64,000 bases of DNA. It comes from an uncultured Comamonadaceae bacterium. Its GTDB lineage: Bacteria; Pseudomonadota; Gammaproteobacteria; Burkholderiales; Burkholderiaceae. The stretch is from NCBI GenBank assembly GCA_946482595.1, contig CAMLSD010000007.1:1-64000 (forward strand), in the 5' to 3' direction. Shown here in pieces: positions 39,999-50,256 of this stretch. The translations under genes and the position numbers were made by a program. The notes under the pieces are model-generated. The model ran no database searches. It saw only the letters and a program-made list of their open reading frames with translations, and was not told where the DNA came from. Numbering within the stretch: position 1 is the first letter of the stretch; each line of letters begins with the position of its first letter.

Positions 39999-41693
39999 AT
40001 GGCAAGAACCACGCTGGCACACCCCTGGACGCAACGGACCGATGAGCTTGTGTCGGCGCTACGGCTTCGGATGCCGGTCGAGGCGCTGCTGCTGGCGGCC
40101 GGGGGGTTCTGGGCGCTGGGTGCGAACGGCCGGTTCCTGAGCGCAGCGTTGCGGGGGCAGGATCCGGCGCAGCCGGCCACCTGGGGCCTGGCAGCGGCGC
40201 TGGTCACTCTGCTGGTGGCGGTGCATTTTCTGATGCTGGCGCCGTGGGTGACGCGCCGCAGCGTCAAGCCGGTGCTGGCCGTACTGCTGGTGGCCACGGC
40301 GCTGGCCACGCATGCGATGCAGGCGTACGGGCTGTACCTCGATCCATCGATGCTGCGCAATGTGCTGCACACCGACCCGGCCGAGGCGCGCGAACTGCTG
40401 AGCTGGGCGCTGGCCCGGCATCTGGTGTTGCAGGCCGGCTTGCCTTTGCTGCTGCTGACACGCATCGAAGTGGTGGCGCACCCGGGCCTGCGCGGCCTGC
40501 GTCGGCGGGCCGGCATGATCATTGCCGTGTTGCTGGCGGGGCTGGCGGCGCTGCTGTTGGTCTTTCCGACGATGGCCTCGCTGATGCGCAACCAGCGCGA
40601 GGTGCGCTACCTGATCACACCAGCGAACTATGTGTGGTCGGTGGCGGCCAACCTGGCCCGCGACGCCCGCGGCGCCACTGCACCGCGCCAGCCGATCGGC
40701 ACCGATGCCCATCCGGGGCCGCGCATGGCGGCGCGCGCGCGGCCTCTGGTGGTGGTGCTGGTGCTCGGCGAGACGGCCCGTGCGGCCAATTGGGGCCTGA
40801 ACGGCTACGCCCGCCAGACGACTCCGGCGCTGGCCGCCTGGCCGGTGGTGTCGTTCGATCGGGTCACGAGCTGCGGCACGTCCACCGAGGTGTCGGTGCC
40901 CTGCATGTTCGCCCCGGTGGGGCGCCGCGACTATGACGAGGCGCGCATCCAGGGCAGCCAGTCGTTGCTGCATGTGCTGGCGCGTGCCGGCGTGGATGTG
41001 CGCTGGCGCGACAACCAGTCGGGCTGCAAGGGAGTCTGCGACGGCCTGCCGTTCGACGAGGTCTCCACACTGGGCCTGGACGACGTGTGCAGCGCAGGGC
41101 GCTGTCTCGACGAGGGCCTGCTGCACGGACTCGACGCCCAGCTGTCCCAGGCGCGTGGCACGCAGTTGATCGTGCTGCATCAGCTCGGCAACCACGGGCC
41201 CTCGTACCACCGGCGCTACCCGCCGGCGTTTGCGCGCTTCCAGCCGGCCTGCGACCGCGACGACCTGCGCGAGTGTTCGCGCGAGGCCATCGTCAATGCC
41301 TACGACAACGCGCTGCTCTACACCGACCACCTGCTGGCGCGCCTGCTGACGCAGCTGCAGTCGCACACGGCCCGTGTGGACACGGCCTTGCTGTACGTGT
41401 CGGACCACGGCGAGTCCCTCGGTGAAAACCGGCTCTACCTGCACGGCATGCCCTATGCGATCGCGCCGGCCGTGCAGACCCAGGTGCCGATGCTGATGTG
41501 GCTGTCCGACGGTGCACGGCAGGCCACCGGCATCGACCTGGCCTGCCTGCGCCAGCGCGCCACGCAGCCCGCCAGTCACGACCACCTCTTTCACACACTG
41601 CTCGGCCTGATGGACGTGCGCACGACCCTCCATGACACCGCCTGGGACCTGACGGCAGGATGCCGTGGCCCGGGCCAACGGGGAACTTCATGA
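39999..41693 (+). CDS. eptA: EptA/PmrC-type lipid A phosphoethanolamine transferase
   Basis: The 564-aa protein has five N-terminal membrane helices (to about residue 190) and a periplasmic alkaline-phosphatase-fold domain. Zinc and catalytic residues are in place: Glu258 (L-G-E-T-A-R), nucleophile Thr294 (S-C-G-T-S-T-E), Asp469-His470 (S-D-H-G-E-S) and His399 (N-H-G-P). Cys pairs for the usual disulfides are also present. The enzyme adds phosphoethanolamine to lipid A and can lower polymyxin binding. A start at 39990 is possible. It overlaps the next small gene (ATGA). Confidence 0.92.
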   Translation: MARTTLAHPWTQRTDELVSALRLRMPVEALLLAAGGFWALGANGRFLSAALRGQDPAQPATWGLAAALVTLLVAVHFLMLAPWVTRRSVKPVLAVLLVATALATHAMQAYGLYLDPSMLRNVLHTDPAEARELLSWALARHLVLQAGLPLLLLTRIEVVAHPGLRGLRRRAGMIIAVLLAGLAALLLVFPTMASLMRNQREVRYLITPANYVWSVAANLARDARGATAPRQPIGTDAHPGPRMAARARPLVVVLVLGETARAANWGLNGYARQTTPALAAWPVVSFDRVTSCGTSTEVSVPCMFAPVGRRDYDEARIQGSQSLLHVLARAGVDVRWRDNQSGCKGVCDGLPFDEVSTLGLDDVCSAGRCLDEGLLHGLDAQLSQARGTQLIVLHQLGNHGPSYHRRYPPAFARFQPACDRDDLRECSREAIVNAYDNALLYTDHLLARLLTQLQSHTARVDTALLYVSDHGESLGENRLYLHGMPYAIAPAVQTQVPMLMWLSDGARQATGIDLACLRQRATQPASHDHLFHTLLGLMDVRTTLHDTAWDLTAGCRGPGQRGTS

Positions 41694-41857
41694 ACGAGAT
41701 CGGCGAGGCCCTCGTGCCGCATCGCGACCGCACTGCACCACCCCCACACACCGGGGCGACCGGGTCTGGCACCGGCCGGCTGATGGCTGCGGCATGGCGG
41801 GGCCTGACCCTGCTGTGCGTGGGCTACGCGGCCCTGTATTTCCTGTGCGAGCTGTAG
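41690..41857 (+). CDS. small single-helix membrane protein coupled to eptA (55 aa)
   Basis: The ATG overlaps the eptA stop (ATGA, 41690-41693). The first ~30 residues are polar and disordered; residues ~32-54 form one membrane helix (M-A-A-A-W-R-G-L-T-L-L-C-V-G-Y). The tight overlap implies co-translation and perhaps a helper role for EptA. No family is recognised. Confidence 0.55.
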   Translation: MNEIGEALVPHRDRTAPPPHTGATGSGTGRLMAAAWRGLTLLCVGYAALYFLCEL

Positions 41858-41878
41858 GTTGGCAGGGTGCGGCGTCCC

Positions 41879-41906
41879 AAAAAAAACGCCACCCGCAGGT
41901 GGCGTT
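41879..41906 (-). terminator. intrinsic terminator of the porin gene
   Basis: On the minus strand AACGCCACC-TGCG-GGTGGCGTT is followed by a run of eight T (plus-strand A run 41879-41886). It lies ~50 bases past the porin stop and is a textbook Rho-independent terminator. The stem may also slow plus-strand transcription leaving the eptA pair. Confidence 0.9.
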
Positions 41907-41958
41907 CGAACTCCGCTGAGAGAGTTGCAACTTCGGTGGCAGCGCGACGCTGCCGACA

Positions 41959-42972
41959 TCAGAAGCGATGGCGCACACCCACCGCAAAGGTGTTGCCGCT
42001 GTCGAGCGACTTGATCTTGTCGTACATGTAGACGGCGTAGACGTCGGTGCGCTTGGACAGGAAGTGGTCGTAGCCCAGGCTGAGGATGTCGCGCTTGGTG
42101 GTGGCGCCGCTCGGTGTGGTCTTGGCCACGCCATACGAGGCCAGGATGGAACCTGCGCCCAGCGGGACGTTGGCACCGACCTGGAGGATCTTGTCCTTGG
42201 TGTTGGCGGTTGCGATGCCGGTGCCGGTCTCCTTGACCTGGCCGTACTGCACGAAGGCCTTGGCCACGCCGAAGTTGTACGAGCCACCGAGCTGCCAGGT
42301 GGTTTCCTTGCCGGAGGCAAACGGCACCTTCACCTGCTGGATCGCCAGGCTGGCGGCCAGCGGGCCGCCGAAGTACATCACGTTGGCACCGAGGTTGCCG
42401 CCCTGCAGCGCTTCTTTCAGCACGTACGACACCGTGGCGCTCAGGCCGTTGAAGTTCGGCGTGCTGTAGACGATGGCATTGCTCCAGCCCGTGTCGCCGG
42501 CCACCTTGGTGGTCGGGCTGTAGAAGGTGCGGATGGCCGGTGAAAAGCCGAACGAATCGCCGAAGGGATTGAACAGCAGGGTCGAGACGAACAGCGGCGT
42601 GGCCGACCGACCCAGCTTGACCGTGCCGAAGCCCCCGCTCAGGCCGACGTTGGCATTGCGGGCCCAGTACAGGTCACCGTTGAAGCGGCCGGCCTCGCCG
42701 GTGTCGGCGCGCAGGAAGGTGTCGAGCGCAAAGATGGCGCTGAGCCCGCCGCCCAGGTCTTCGCTGCCCTTGAAGCCGAGGTAGCTGGTGGTCATGCCAC
42801 CCGACTCGACACGGGTCGTGCGGTCGGCGCCGCTGGTTTCATAGGACCCGACCGCCAGGTCGATCAGGCCGTACATCTGGACGGTCGACTGCGCCTGCGC
42901 GGCCGCGGTCACGCCGACACCGGCACACAGCACAGCACCGGCCCGGGCGACCTTGGCAAGGGACATCTTCAT
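41959..42972 (-). CDS. Gram-negative general porin (Burkholderiales type)
   Basis: The 337-aa precursor has a signal peptide (cleavage after A-Q-A), then S-T-V-Q-M-Y-G-L-I-D-L-A-V-G as in OmpC/Omp32-like porins. The constriction-loop region has L-G-F-K-G-S-E-D-L-G-G-G-L-S-A-I-F. It ends in the beta-barrel signature with terminal Phe (G-V-R-H-R-F). It forms a trimeric outer-membrane channel. The ATG at 42972 is preceded by GGAG. It stands alone and ends at a strong terminator. Confidence 0.92.
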   Translation of the reverse strand: MKMSLAKVARAGAVLCAGVGVTAAAQAQSTVQMYGLIDLAVGSYETSGADRTTRVESGGMTTSYLGFKGSEDLGGGLSAIFALDTFLRADTGEAGRFNGDLYWARNANVGLSGGFGTVKLGRSATPLFVSTLLFNPFGDSFGFSPAIRTFYSPTTKVAGDTGWSNAIVYSTPNFNGLSATVSYVLKEALQGGNLGANVMYFGGPLAASLAIQQVKVPFASGKETTWQLGGSYNFGVAKAFVQYGQVKETGTGIATANTKDKILQVGANVPLGAGSILASYGVAKTTPSGATTKRDILSLGYDHFLSKRTDVYAVYMYDKIKSLDSGNTFAVGVRHRF

Positions 42973-43407
42973 GGGAGCACTCCGTAAGAAAGGGTTGTTG
43001 GATGTGATTTGCGTAAGCTTGTATGCAAGGGGTGTGCCTGCCTGGCCCCCGCGCCTGGCAGCTGCGTGCCGGGGTGGCGCACGCAGGGCCGGCCTGGGCA
43101 TGACGATTCTGTGACGCTGTGGGCGCGGCCTGCGCCGGCTGTGGTGGCATAAGAGCTATTCCTGGGCGCAGGGTGGTGCAGCGGGGCGATTCGGTGCATG
43201 CGTGCGAAATGCGCACCTGCATGGCCCCTGCAGGGCATGCGGGCAAGTCGGGAGCCCGCTCCAAAAGCGCAGCCGCCCAGGCCGACGGCTGGAGGATTGC
43301 CGCCACAATGTGCAGTGACGACCCTGCGCGATCAGCGCACGCCGTCCGACGGATCGCTGCCAACCGATGGCGCCCCCTCGATGACGGCACCCGACCGGAT
43401 ACGACCG
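42973..43407. other. 435-bp divergent intergenic region (porin / iorA)
   Basis: No supported gene is present. This region must carry the porin promoter (minus strand) and that of the oxidoreductase operon (plus strand). The porin-proximal ~60 bases are AT-richer than the rest. Several short palindromes are visible (GCATGCGTGCGAAATGCGCAC; CCCCTGCAGGG near 43226), but no clear -10/-35 pair can be named. Confidence 0.5.
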
Positions 43408-43923
43408 ATGCAACTCACCATCAACGGACAGCCCCACACCCTGCCTGACGACCTCGCCGATCCGTCCATGCCGCTGCTATGGGCCCTGCGCGACGTGCTG
43501 GGCCTGACCGGCACGAAGTTCGGTTGCGGTGTGGCCGCCTGCGGCGCCTGCACCGTGCGCCTGGACGGCCAGGCCGTGCGCTCGTGCGTCACGCCCCTGT
43601 CGGCCGTGGGCACGCGCCGGATCGAGACCATCGAAGGCCTGCAGCAGGGCGAGCGGTTGCACGCGCTGCAGCAGGCCTGGATCACCCACCAGGTGCCGCA
43701 GTGCGGCTACTGCCAGAGCGGCATGCTGATGGCGGCGGCCGCCCTGCTCGACGCGCGCCCTGCGCCGACCGATGCCGAGATCGATGCGGCCATGACCAAT
43801 CTGTGCCGATGCGGCACCTACCCGCGCGTGCGCGAGGCCATCAAGACGGCGGCGCGTCTGCGCCAGCCCGCCTCCGGCACGCCACGTACGCTCAAGCCGG
43901 TGCGCACCGGGGGGGATGCATGA
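43408..43923 (+). CDS. iorA: [2Fe-2S] subunit of molybdenum oxidoreductase (IorA-like)
   Basis: The 171-aa protein has a plant-type ferredoxin domain ([12 protein letters not shown], about residues 41-52) and a second all-helical [2Fe-2S] domain ([10 protein letters not shown] and C-R-C-G-T-Y). This is the small-subunit layout of isoquinoline 1-oxidoreductase and aldehyde dehydrogenases of the xanthine-oxidase family. Electrons pass from the large subunit through it to a cytochrome. It overlaps the large-subunit gene by 4 bp (ATGA). Confidence 0.9.
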   Translation: MQLTINGQPHTLPDDLADPSMPLLWALRDVLGLTGTKFGCGVAACGACTVRLDGQAVRSCVTPLSAVGTRRIETIEGLQQGERLHALQQAWITHQVPQCGYCQSGMLMAAAALLDARPAPTDAEIDAAMTNLCRCGTYPRVREAIKTAARLRQPASGTPRTLKPVRTGGDA

Positions 43924-46211
43924 AGCGCCGCACGCTGCTGCTCAGCGCGCTGGCGGGTGGGGCGGCCCTGGTGGTCGGCTGGGGGGTGCTGCCCCCGCGC
44001 AGCCGCATGGGCGACCGCCACAGCCTGCCGGTGCAGGAGGGGGAGGTCGGCCTCAACGGCTGGCTCAAGGTGAAGCCGGACGGCACTGTCGTGCTGGCCA
44101 TGCATCGCAGCGAGATGGGTCAGGGGGTGTTCACCGGCCTGGCGATGCTGGTGGCCGAAGAACTCGACGTGGACCTGGAGCGTGTGCAGCTCGAGCAGGC
44201 CGGTCACGACAGCCTCTACGGCAATGTGGCCACTTTCGTGGCCAGCCTGCCGTTCCACCCGGCCGATGCCGAGCCCGGCCACGAGACCACCACCGTGCGC
44301 CTGAGTCGCTGGATGGTGCGCAAGGTCGCGCGTGAACTGGGCATCAGCGTGACCGGCGGCTCCACCACGATCGCCGATGCCTGGGACGTGCTGCGGCTGG
44401 CGGCGGCCACCGCACGCGCCCAGCTGCTCGGGGCGGCTTCGCTGCAATGGCGGCTGCCGGTGGCCGAGCTGCGCATCGAGCGCGGGGTGATCCAGCATGA
44501 GTCCGGTCCGAAGGCGCACTTCGGCGAGCTGGTGCGCCAGGCCGCGGCGTTGTCGGTCAGTTCGGTCACGCTGAAGGATCCCGCCCAATGGCGCCTGATC
44601 GGCCGCACTGCGTTGCGCACCGACGTGCCGGCCAAGGTGACCGGTCAGGCCGTCTTCGGCCTGGACGTGCGGCCGCCCGAACTGCTGCACGCGGTGGTGC
44701 GCCATGCGCCGGCGCTGGGTGGCAGCCCCGGACGGGTCGACGTCGATGGGGTGCTGCGCCAGAAGGGGGTGCTGCGGGTGGTGCGCCTGGGGCGGTATGC
44801 CGGTTCGTCACCGGCCATTGCCGTCGTGGCCCGCACCACCTGGCATGCCCAGCAGGCGGCACGCGCGATGGATGTCGAATGGCGGGCGGCACCTCACGAT
44901 CCGCTCGGTGAACGCACCGACACGCGGCGCATCGACGCGGCGCTGGCCGCCACGGCCCGGCAGGCGCACGACACCGAGGGCGGTTTTGCCTTTCACTCAC
45001 GCGGCGACATCGCTCAGGCCGAGGCGCAGGCGGCACGCACGGTGGAGGCCACCTATCACGCACCGTACCTGCTGCACGCAACGATGGAGCCGATCAACTG
45101 CACGGCCCAGGTGCGTGACGGCCAGGTGACCGTGTGGGCGCCCACCCAGGTGCCGGGGCTGGCGCGTGACGCCGCTGCGGCGGCGGCCGGCGTGCCGGTC
45201 GAGCAGGTCACGCTGCATGCCACCCTGATCGGGGGCGGCTTCGGGCGCCGGCTGGATGTCGACTTTGTCGGCCAGGCGGTGCGGGTTGCGATGGAAACCG
45301 GCGGACGCCCGGTGCAGATCGTGTGGCCGCGCGAAGAGGACTTCACGCACGACTTCTATCGCCCCGCGGCGGTGGCGGTGCTGCGTGCGGCGCTGGATGC
45401 GCAGGGGCGCCCCACCGGGCTGCGTTGCACGAGTGCGGGCGATGCGATCCAGCCGCGCTGGATCGGGCGCAACCTGCCCGCCCTGGCCGGGCCGCTGGAC
45501 ACGCCGGACAAGTCGACGATGGAAGGCCTGTACGACCTGCCCTACGAGGTGCCGAACCAGCGCATGGCCCACGTGGCCACTCGCCATGACGTGCCGGTCG
45601 GCTACTGGCGCGCGGTGGGGCATTCGCACAATGCGTTTTTCAGCGAGTGTTTCATCGACGAACTCGCTCACGCCGCCGGGCAGGACCCGGTGGCTTACCG
45701 CCTGGCGTTGCTGGCCGGCCGGCCTGCCCATGCGGCGGTGCTGCGCCTGGCGGCCGACAAGGCGGCCTGGGGCCAGCCACTGCCCCCGGGCCGCGCGCGC
45801 GGTGTGGCCTTGCACGAAAGCTTCGGCAGCATCGTGGCCCAGGTGATGGAGGTGTCGATCGATGCCGGTGTGCCGCGGGTGCACCGGGTGGTCTGTGCGA
45901 TCGACTGTGGGGTGGTCATCAACCCGGGCCTGGTGGCGCAGCAGATGGAAGGCGGGGTGATCTTCGGCCTGAGTGCGGCACTGCACGGCCGGGTCGACAT
46001 CGAACGTGGCGAGGTGAAGCAGAAGAACTTCCCCGACCAGCCGCTGCTCACGCTGGCGCGTTCGCCACGCATCGAGACGCACGCGGTGCCGAGCGAGCGG
46101 GCCCCCACGGGCGTGGGTGAACCCGGCACCCCGCCGGCGGCACCCGCCCTGGCCAACGCCCTGTTTGCACTGACCGGCGTGCGGATGCGCCGGCTGCCGC
46201 TGGTGGCCTGA
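43920..46211 (+). CDS. iorB: molybdopterin-binding large subunit (IorB-like), Tat-exported
   Basis: The 763-aa protein starts with a twin-arginine signal ([10 protein letters not shown]). Molybdopterin-domain motifs follow, including G-Q-G-V-F-T-G near residue 65, [11 protein letters not shown] and the active-site Glu motif G-V-G-E-P-G-T-P-P. Relatives oxidise N-heteroaromatics or aldehydes in the periplasm. The actual substrate is unknown. No Mo-cofactor maturation gene (XdhC-like) is adjacent. It overlaps the iorA stop. Confidence 0.9.
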   Translation: MKRRTLLLSALAGGAALVVGWGVLPPRSRMGDRHSLPVQEGEVGLNGWLKVKPDGTVVLAMHRSEMGQGVFTGLAMLVAEELDVDLERVQLEQAGHDSLYGNVATFVASLPFHPADAEPGHETTTVRLSRWMVRKVARELGISVTGGSTTIADAWDVLRLAAATARAQLLGAASLQWRLPVAELRIERGVIQHESGPKAHFGELVRQAAALSVSSVTLKDPAQWRLIGRTALRTDVPAKVTGQAVFGLDVRPPELLHAVVRHAPALGGSPGRVDVDGVLRQKGVLRVVRLGRYAGSSPAIAVVARTTWHAQQAARAMDVEWRAAPHDPLGERTDTRRIDAALAATARQAHDTEGGFAFHSRGDIAQAEAQAARTVEATYHAPYLLHATMEPINCTAQVRDGQVTVWAPTQVPGLARDAAAAAAGVPVEQVTLHATLIGGGFGRRLDVDFVGQAVRVAMETGGRPVQIVWPREEDFTHDFYRPAAVAVLRAALDAQGRPTGLRCTSAGDAIQPRWIGRNLPALAGPLDTPDKSTMEGLYDLPYEVPNQRMAHVATRHDVPVGYWRAVGHSHNAFFSECFIDELAHAAGQDPVAYRLALLAGRPAHAAVLRLAADKAAWGQPLPPGRARGVALHESFGSIVAQVMEVSIDAGVPRVHRVVCAIDCGVVINPGLVAQQMEGGVIFGLSAALHGRVDIERGEVKQKNFPDQPLLTLARSPRIETHAVPSERAPTGVGEPGTPPAAPALANALFALTGVRMRRLPLVA

Positions 46212-46219
46212 GGCCAGCC

Positions 46220-47830
46220 TCAGGCGGGGGCGCGGCTGGCACGCCGCAAGGCCACCGCATCGGGCAGGCTCACGGCCGTACCGACCACGCGGAAGACCTG
46301 TACCGATTCCGCCAGCACCTTGGCGCGTTCGCGCAGCCCGGTGGCGGTGGCCGAGAGTTCCTCGACCATCGCCGCGTTCTGCTGCGTGATGCCGTCGAGC
46401 TGGGTGATCGCCTCGTTGACCTGCGAGATGCCCACCAGTTGCTCGGACGAGGCGTGGCTGATCTCCTGCACCATCTGCGCCACCTCGCCCACGCTGCGGG
46501 TGGTGTTGCCGATCACCTCGGCCGCCTGGTCGGCCTGGCGCACGCCGACCTCCACCGTCTGCTCCGAGCTGTCGATCAGCGTCTTGATCTCGCGGGCGGC
46601 CGAGGTGGTGCGCTGGGCCAGCGACCGCACCTCGGCGGCCACCACCGCAAAACCGCGGCCGGCTTCTCCGGCGCGTGCGGCCTCGACCGCGGCATTGAGC
46701 GCCAGGATGTTGGTCTGGAAAGAGATGCCGTCGATCACCTGGGTGATCTCGGCAATGCGCCGCGAGGCCTCGCGGATGGCGTGCATGGTGTCGGTCACCT
46801 CCTTCATCGCCTGGGCGCCGCGTGCACTGTCGGCGGCCGTGTCCTGCGCCATCGTGGCGGCCTGGCGCGCGACGTCGGCGTTGTTGCGCACGGTGCCGGT
46901 GATCTCTTCCATCGACGAGGCGGTCTGCTCCAGGCTGCTGGCCTGGGATTCGGTGCGCGAGGACATCTCGCTGTTGCCGGCGGCCACTTCCATCAGCGCA
47001 TGCTCGATGTGGCTCACCTCGGAGCGGGCATCCCCGACGATGGACTGCAGGTTCACGCTGAGCTGGTTCAGCGCCTGGCCGAGCTGGCCGGTGACATCGT
47101 CACCTTGCGGGCCGAGCGTCTGGGTCAGGTCACCTGCGGCCAGACGGTTGGCAAAGGTGAGCAGGCGATGCAGGGGCTGCACCAGCATGCGGTTGAGCAT
47201 CGCGTAGCCGGCCAGCGCAACCGCCGCCACCGCCACATTGCCCCACCAGGTCTCGCCCCAGACGCTGCCCATCGCATAGGCCGCGACGGCCACCAGCACC
47301 GGGATGATCGCGGCACGGTGTCCGGCCAGCGCGCTGCGGATGCGGTCCAGCCGTCCGGCCAGGCCGGTGCGCACGATCGCGCCGTGCGACAGTTTCACCG
47401 TGGCGGGTGCCTTGGCCAGCTCCTGCTTGCGCATCTCGGCATACAGCGTCTCGGCTGCGGCCACCTGCTCGCGCGTGGGCAGCGTGCGCACCGACATGTA
47501 GCCCACCGGACCGTTGCCGTCGAGCAGTGGCGTGACGTTGGCCATCACCCAGTAGTGGTCGCCGTTCTTGCGCCGGTTCTTGACCAGCGCGCTCCACGGG
47601 TGGCCCGAGGCGATGGTGTCCCACAGGTCACGGAAGGCTTCTTCCGGCATGTCGGGGTGCCGGATCATGTTGTGGGGCTGGCCCAGCAGCTCGTCGCGGT
47701 TGTAACCGCTGACCTCGACGAAGGCCGGGTTGCAATAGACGATGCGACCCTTCAGGTCGGTCGTGGACACCAGGGTCTGCCCCGAGGGAAAGCTGTATTC
47801 AGTGCCGGTGACCGGCCCGTTGTGACGCAT
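46220..47830 (-). CDS. PAS-domain methyl-accepting chemotaxis protein (Aer-like)
   Basis: The 536-aa receptor has an N-terminal PAS domain (about residues 12-110; Y-C-N-P-A-F-V-E-V-S-G-Y and N-M-I-R-H-P-D-M-P). Two membrane helices follow (about 163-205), then HAMP and a signalling helix bundle with the hairpin T-N-I-L-A-L-N-A-A-V-E-A-A-R-A-G. The Aer-like PAS suggests redox or energy taxis through FAD. It lies convergent to iorB with an 8-bp gap. No CheA/CheW genes are nearby. Confidence 0.92.
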   Translation of the reverse strand: MRHNGPVTGTEYSFPSGQTLVSTTDLKGRIVYCNPAFVEVSGYNRDELLGQPHNMIRHPDMPEEAFRDLWDTIASGHPWSALVKNRRKNGDHYWVMANVTPLLDGNGPVGYMSVRTLPTREQVAAAETLYAEMRKQELAKAPATVKLSHGAIVRTGLAGRLDRIRSALAGHRAAIIPVLVAVAAYAMGSVWGETWWGNVAVAAVALAGYAMLNRMLVQPLHRLLTFANRLAAGDLTQTLGPQGDDVTGQLGQALNQLSVNLQSIVGDARSEVSHIEHALMEVAAGNSEMSSRTESQASSLEQTASSMEEITGTVRNNADVARQAATMAQDTAADSARGAQAMKEVTDTMHAIREASRRIAEITQVIDGISFQTNILALNAAVEAARAGEAGRGFAVVAAEVRSLAQRTTSAAREIKTLIDSSEQTVEVGVRQADQAAEVIGNTTRSVGEVAQMVQEISHASSEQLVGISQVNEAITQLDGITQQNAAMVEELSATATGLRERAKVLAESVQVFRVVGTAVSLPDAVALRRASRAPA

Positions 47831-48155
47831 GAATGACTCCTTGCGATGCGATCGGCCGTTGGTGAGAGCGGAGCAGTGCCTCGTTGCACTGCGGGTGCCG
47901 TGCCGTGCTCCGTTACACGACAGGATGCGTGTGAGCATCTCGTCTTTGTTTGATGGCTGTCAATAGTGCAAAGACCTGACGGCGCAAAGGCAACGCCTGC
48001 GTTTCCGGCCGGTGAAAGGCGGCTGGCGGGGTCAGGTTCAGGCAGCACCTGGCGCCGTGACGCGTGGTGGCAGCGCCTGCGACTGCATGTCCGGCGCACC
48101 TGGCCGGCATGCCGATCGACCGCCCCTCATCAAGGGCCGTCGCGAGGTGTCCGGT
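47831..48155. other. 325-bp interval upstream of the chemoreceptor
   Basis: No supported gene is present; it lies between the chemoreceptor start and the pyrF stop and should hold the receptor promoter. On the minus strand TTGACA lies at about 47970-47965 without a good -10 box at 17 bases. No terminator hairpin with a T run is evident behind pyrF. Confidence 0.45.
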
Positions 48156-49013
48156 TCAGCCTCGTGCCGGCGTGGTGCTGCGGCCGGTGTTGAGCTCGTC
48201 GCGGGTGCGTTGGGCGACCGCGCGTGCGGCCTGGGCGAAGTCGTCACCGGCGCTGGCATACAGGATGGCCCGCGACGAGTTCACCATCACCATGCCGGTG
48301 ATGCCGTTTGCATCGGCCCGGTAGCCGGCCTGCACGGTGGTGCGGGCATCGCCGCCCTGCGCGCCCACGCCCGGGATGAGCAGCGGCACCGTCGGGGCCA
48401 GTTCGCGCACCCGTTCGATCTCCTGCGGGAAGGTCGCGCCCACCACCAGCGCGAGCTGGCCGGTGAGGTTCCAGGGGCCTTGCGCCAGGCGGGCGATGTG
48501 CTCGTAGACCCGCGGCTGGCCGTCGACGTCGGCCAGGCGCTGGTTCTGCAGGTCCGACCCGCCCGGGTTGGACGTGCGGCACAGCAGGATGACGCCCTTG
48601 TCGGGGTAGTGCAGGTAGGGCTGGATGGAGTCGAAGCCCATGAAGGGTGACAGCGTCACCGCGTCGGCGCCGTAGCGCACGAAGGCCTCGCGGGCGTACT
48701 GTTCGGCGGTGGAGCCTATGTCACCGCGCTTGGCGTCCAGGATCACCGGCACCTTCGGTGCGACGGCGCGCATGTGGGCCATCAGGCGCTCGAGCTGGGC
48801 TTCGGCGCCATGGGCGGCAAAGTAGGCGATCTGGGGCTTGAAGGCCACGGCCAGGTCGTGCGTGGCATCGACGATGGCGGCGCAGAAGTCGAAGATCCGC
48901 GCGGGGTCGCCCTTCCAGGCGCCGGGGAACTTCGAAGGCTCGGGGTCCAGTCCCACGCACAGCAGGGACTGGTTCGCGCGCTCGGCGCCATGCAGCATGT
49001 CGATGAAGCTCAT
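48156..49013 (-). CDS. pyrF: orotidine 5'-phosphate decarboxylase (type 2)
   Basis: The 285-aa TIM-barrel enzyme has V-G-L-D-P near the start, the catalytic D-A-K-R-G-D-I block, [10 protein letters not shown] and I-P-G-V-G-A-Q-G-G near the C-terminus. These define the long (type 2) PyrF form. It makes UMP from OMP, the last step of pyrimidine synthesis. It stands alone on the minus strand. Confidence 0.95.
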   Translation of the reverse strand: MSFIDMLHGAERANQSLLCVGLDPEPSKFPGAWKGDPARIFDFCAAIVDATHDLAVAFKPQIAYFAAHGAEAQLERLMAHMRAVAPKVPVILDAKRGDIGSTAEQYAREAFVRYGADAVTLSPFMGFDSIQPYLHYPDKGVILLCRTSNPGGSDLQNQRLADVDGQPRVYEHIARLAQGPWNLTGQLALVVGATFPQEIERVRELAPTVPLLIPGVGAQGGDARTTVQAGYRADANGITGMVMVNSSRAILYASAGDDFAQAARAVAQRTRDELNTGRSTTPARG

Positions 49014-49095
49014 GGCGCAGATTGTAGGTGTGGCGCCCCACCGGTCCGGCGGGGACCATACCCCTTCAGGGCCGCGGCCGGGGCCGCGTGCCGTC

Positions 49096-50124
49096 TTACT
49101 TGCGGTACTTCACCAGCAACTCACGGGCATCCTGCAGCAGCTGCTTGCCGTTGGCGCCGCGCTTGTCCATGTCGGCCACCCATTCGTCGTAGAGCGACGC
49201 CGAGGCCTGGATCCAGTTGTCGAGTTCGCTGGCGGGGATGCGGTAGAAGGTGTTGCCGCGGTCGGTGGCGAGCTTGCGGCCCAGCGCCTGGCTGTCGTCC
49301 CAGGTCTTGCCGATCTGGCGCGACAGCGTGGCGCCACTGTTGGCGTCGATCACGGCCTTGAGGTCGGCCGGCAGGGCGTCATAGCGCGCCTGGTTCATGC
49401 CGAAGATGAACACGGCCGAATACAGCGCCGGCTTGGACGGGTCGGTTTCGGCGTGGAACTTCACCATCTCCTCGAGCTTCAGCGAAGGCATCACCTCCCA
49501 GGGCAGCAGGAAGCCGTCGACCACCCCCTTGTTCACCGCCTCGACCACGGCGGGCAGCGGCATGGCCACCGGCGTGGCGCCCAGCTTGGCCAGCAGCTTG
49601 TTGGTCTGGCGGGTGGGGGCACGCATCTTCAGGCCCTTGAAGTCGGCCAGGGTCTTGACCTGCTTGTCGCGGGTGTGCACATAGCCTTCGTCATGCACCC
49701 ACACCGCCAGGATCTTCGTGCCCGGGAACTCCTTCATCGCATGCTTGTTGAGGTAGTCCCAGGCGGCCTGCGCACCGGCTTCGGCCGAGTTGGTCATGAA
49801 GGGCAGCTCGAACACTTCCATCATCGGGAACCGTCCCGCGGTGTAGCCGGGCAGCGTGATGGTGAGGTCGGTCACGCCGTCGCGCACCTGGTCGACCAGC
49901 TGGGGCGGCGTGCCGCCCATGGACATGGCCGGGAAGACCTGGCACTTGATGCGGTTCTTCGACTCGGTGGCAACCTTGTCGCACCACGGCCCGATGACCT
50001 TCTGCGAGGCCATGGCCTGGTTGTTCCAGATGTGATGGAACTTGAGCGTGAGGTCCTGGGCCGAGGCGCCGAACGACAGCGTGGCGGCCAGTGCGGCCAG
50101 GGCATGGCGAAGGGGGTGGGTCAT
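49096..50124 (-). CDS. TRAP-type C4-dicarboxylate-like solute receptor (DctP family)
   Basis: The 342-aa periplasmic receptor has a signal peptide (to about residue 22), then [11 protein letters not shown]. It contains [11 protein letters not shown], the DctP carboxylate-binding Arg region. A TRAP transporter needs DctQ and DctM membrane parts, and neither is in the window. It is 132 bases downstream of the lyase gene on the same strand and could be part of the same regulon. Start 50124 chosen over 50145. Confidence 0.85.
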   Translation of the reverse strand: MTHPLRHALAALAATLSFGASAQDLTLKFHHIWNNQAMASQKVIGPWCDKVATESKNRIKCQVFPAMSMGGTPPQLVDQVRDGVTDLTITLPGYTAGRFPMMEVFELPFMTNSAEAGAQAAWDYLNKHAMKEFPGTKILAVWVHDEGYVHTRDKQVKTLADFKGLKMRAPTRQTNKLLAKLGATPVAMPLPAVVEAVNKGVVDGFLLPWEVMPSLKLEEMVKFHAETDPSKPALYSAVFIFGMNQARYDALPADLKAVIDANSGATLSRQIGKTWDDSQALGRKLATDRGNTFYRIPASELDNWIQASASLYDEWVADMDKRGANGKQLLQDARELLVKYRK

Positions 50125-50256
50125 GTGGGTCTCCAGCAGAAGCACGGGGTGTGGGGCGACGTTGGCGTCAACCGTCAGATCAGGATCGTACGCAGCGGCC
50201 CTGCGCGCGCACAGTGGGGCAAGTCTGGAGGGCAGTGCGCACAGCGCGCAGCGCGC

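Noticed and set aside
40059..41678. Minus-strand open frame (539 codons) opposite eptA
   Set aside because: Gln/His/Arg-rich antisense shadow; eptA has every catalytic residue in place on the other strand.
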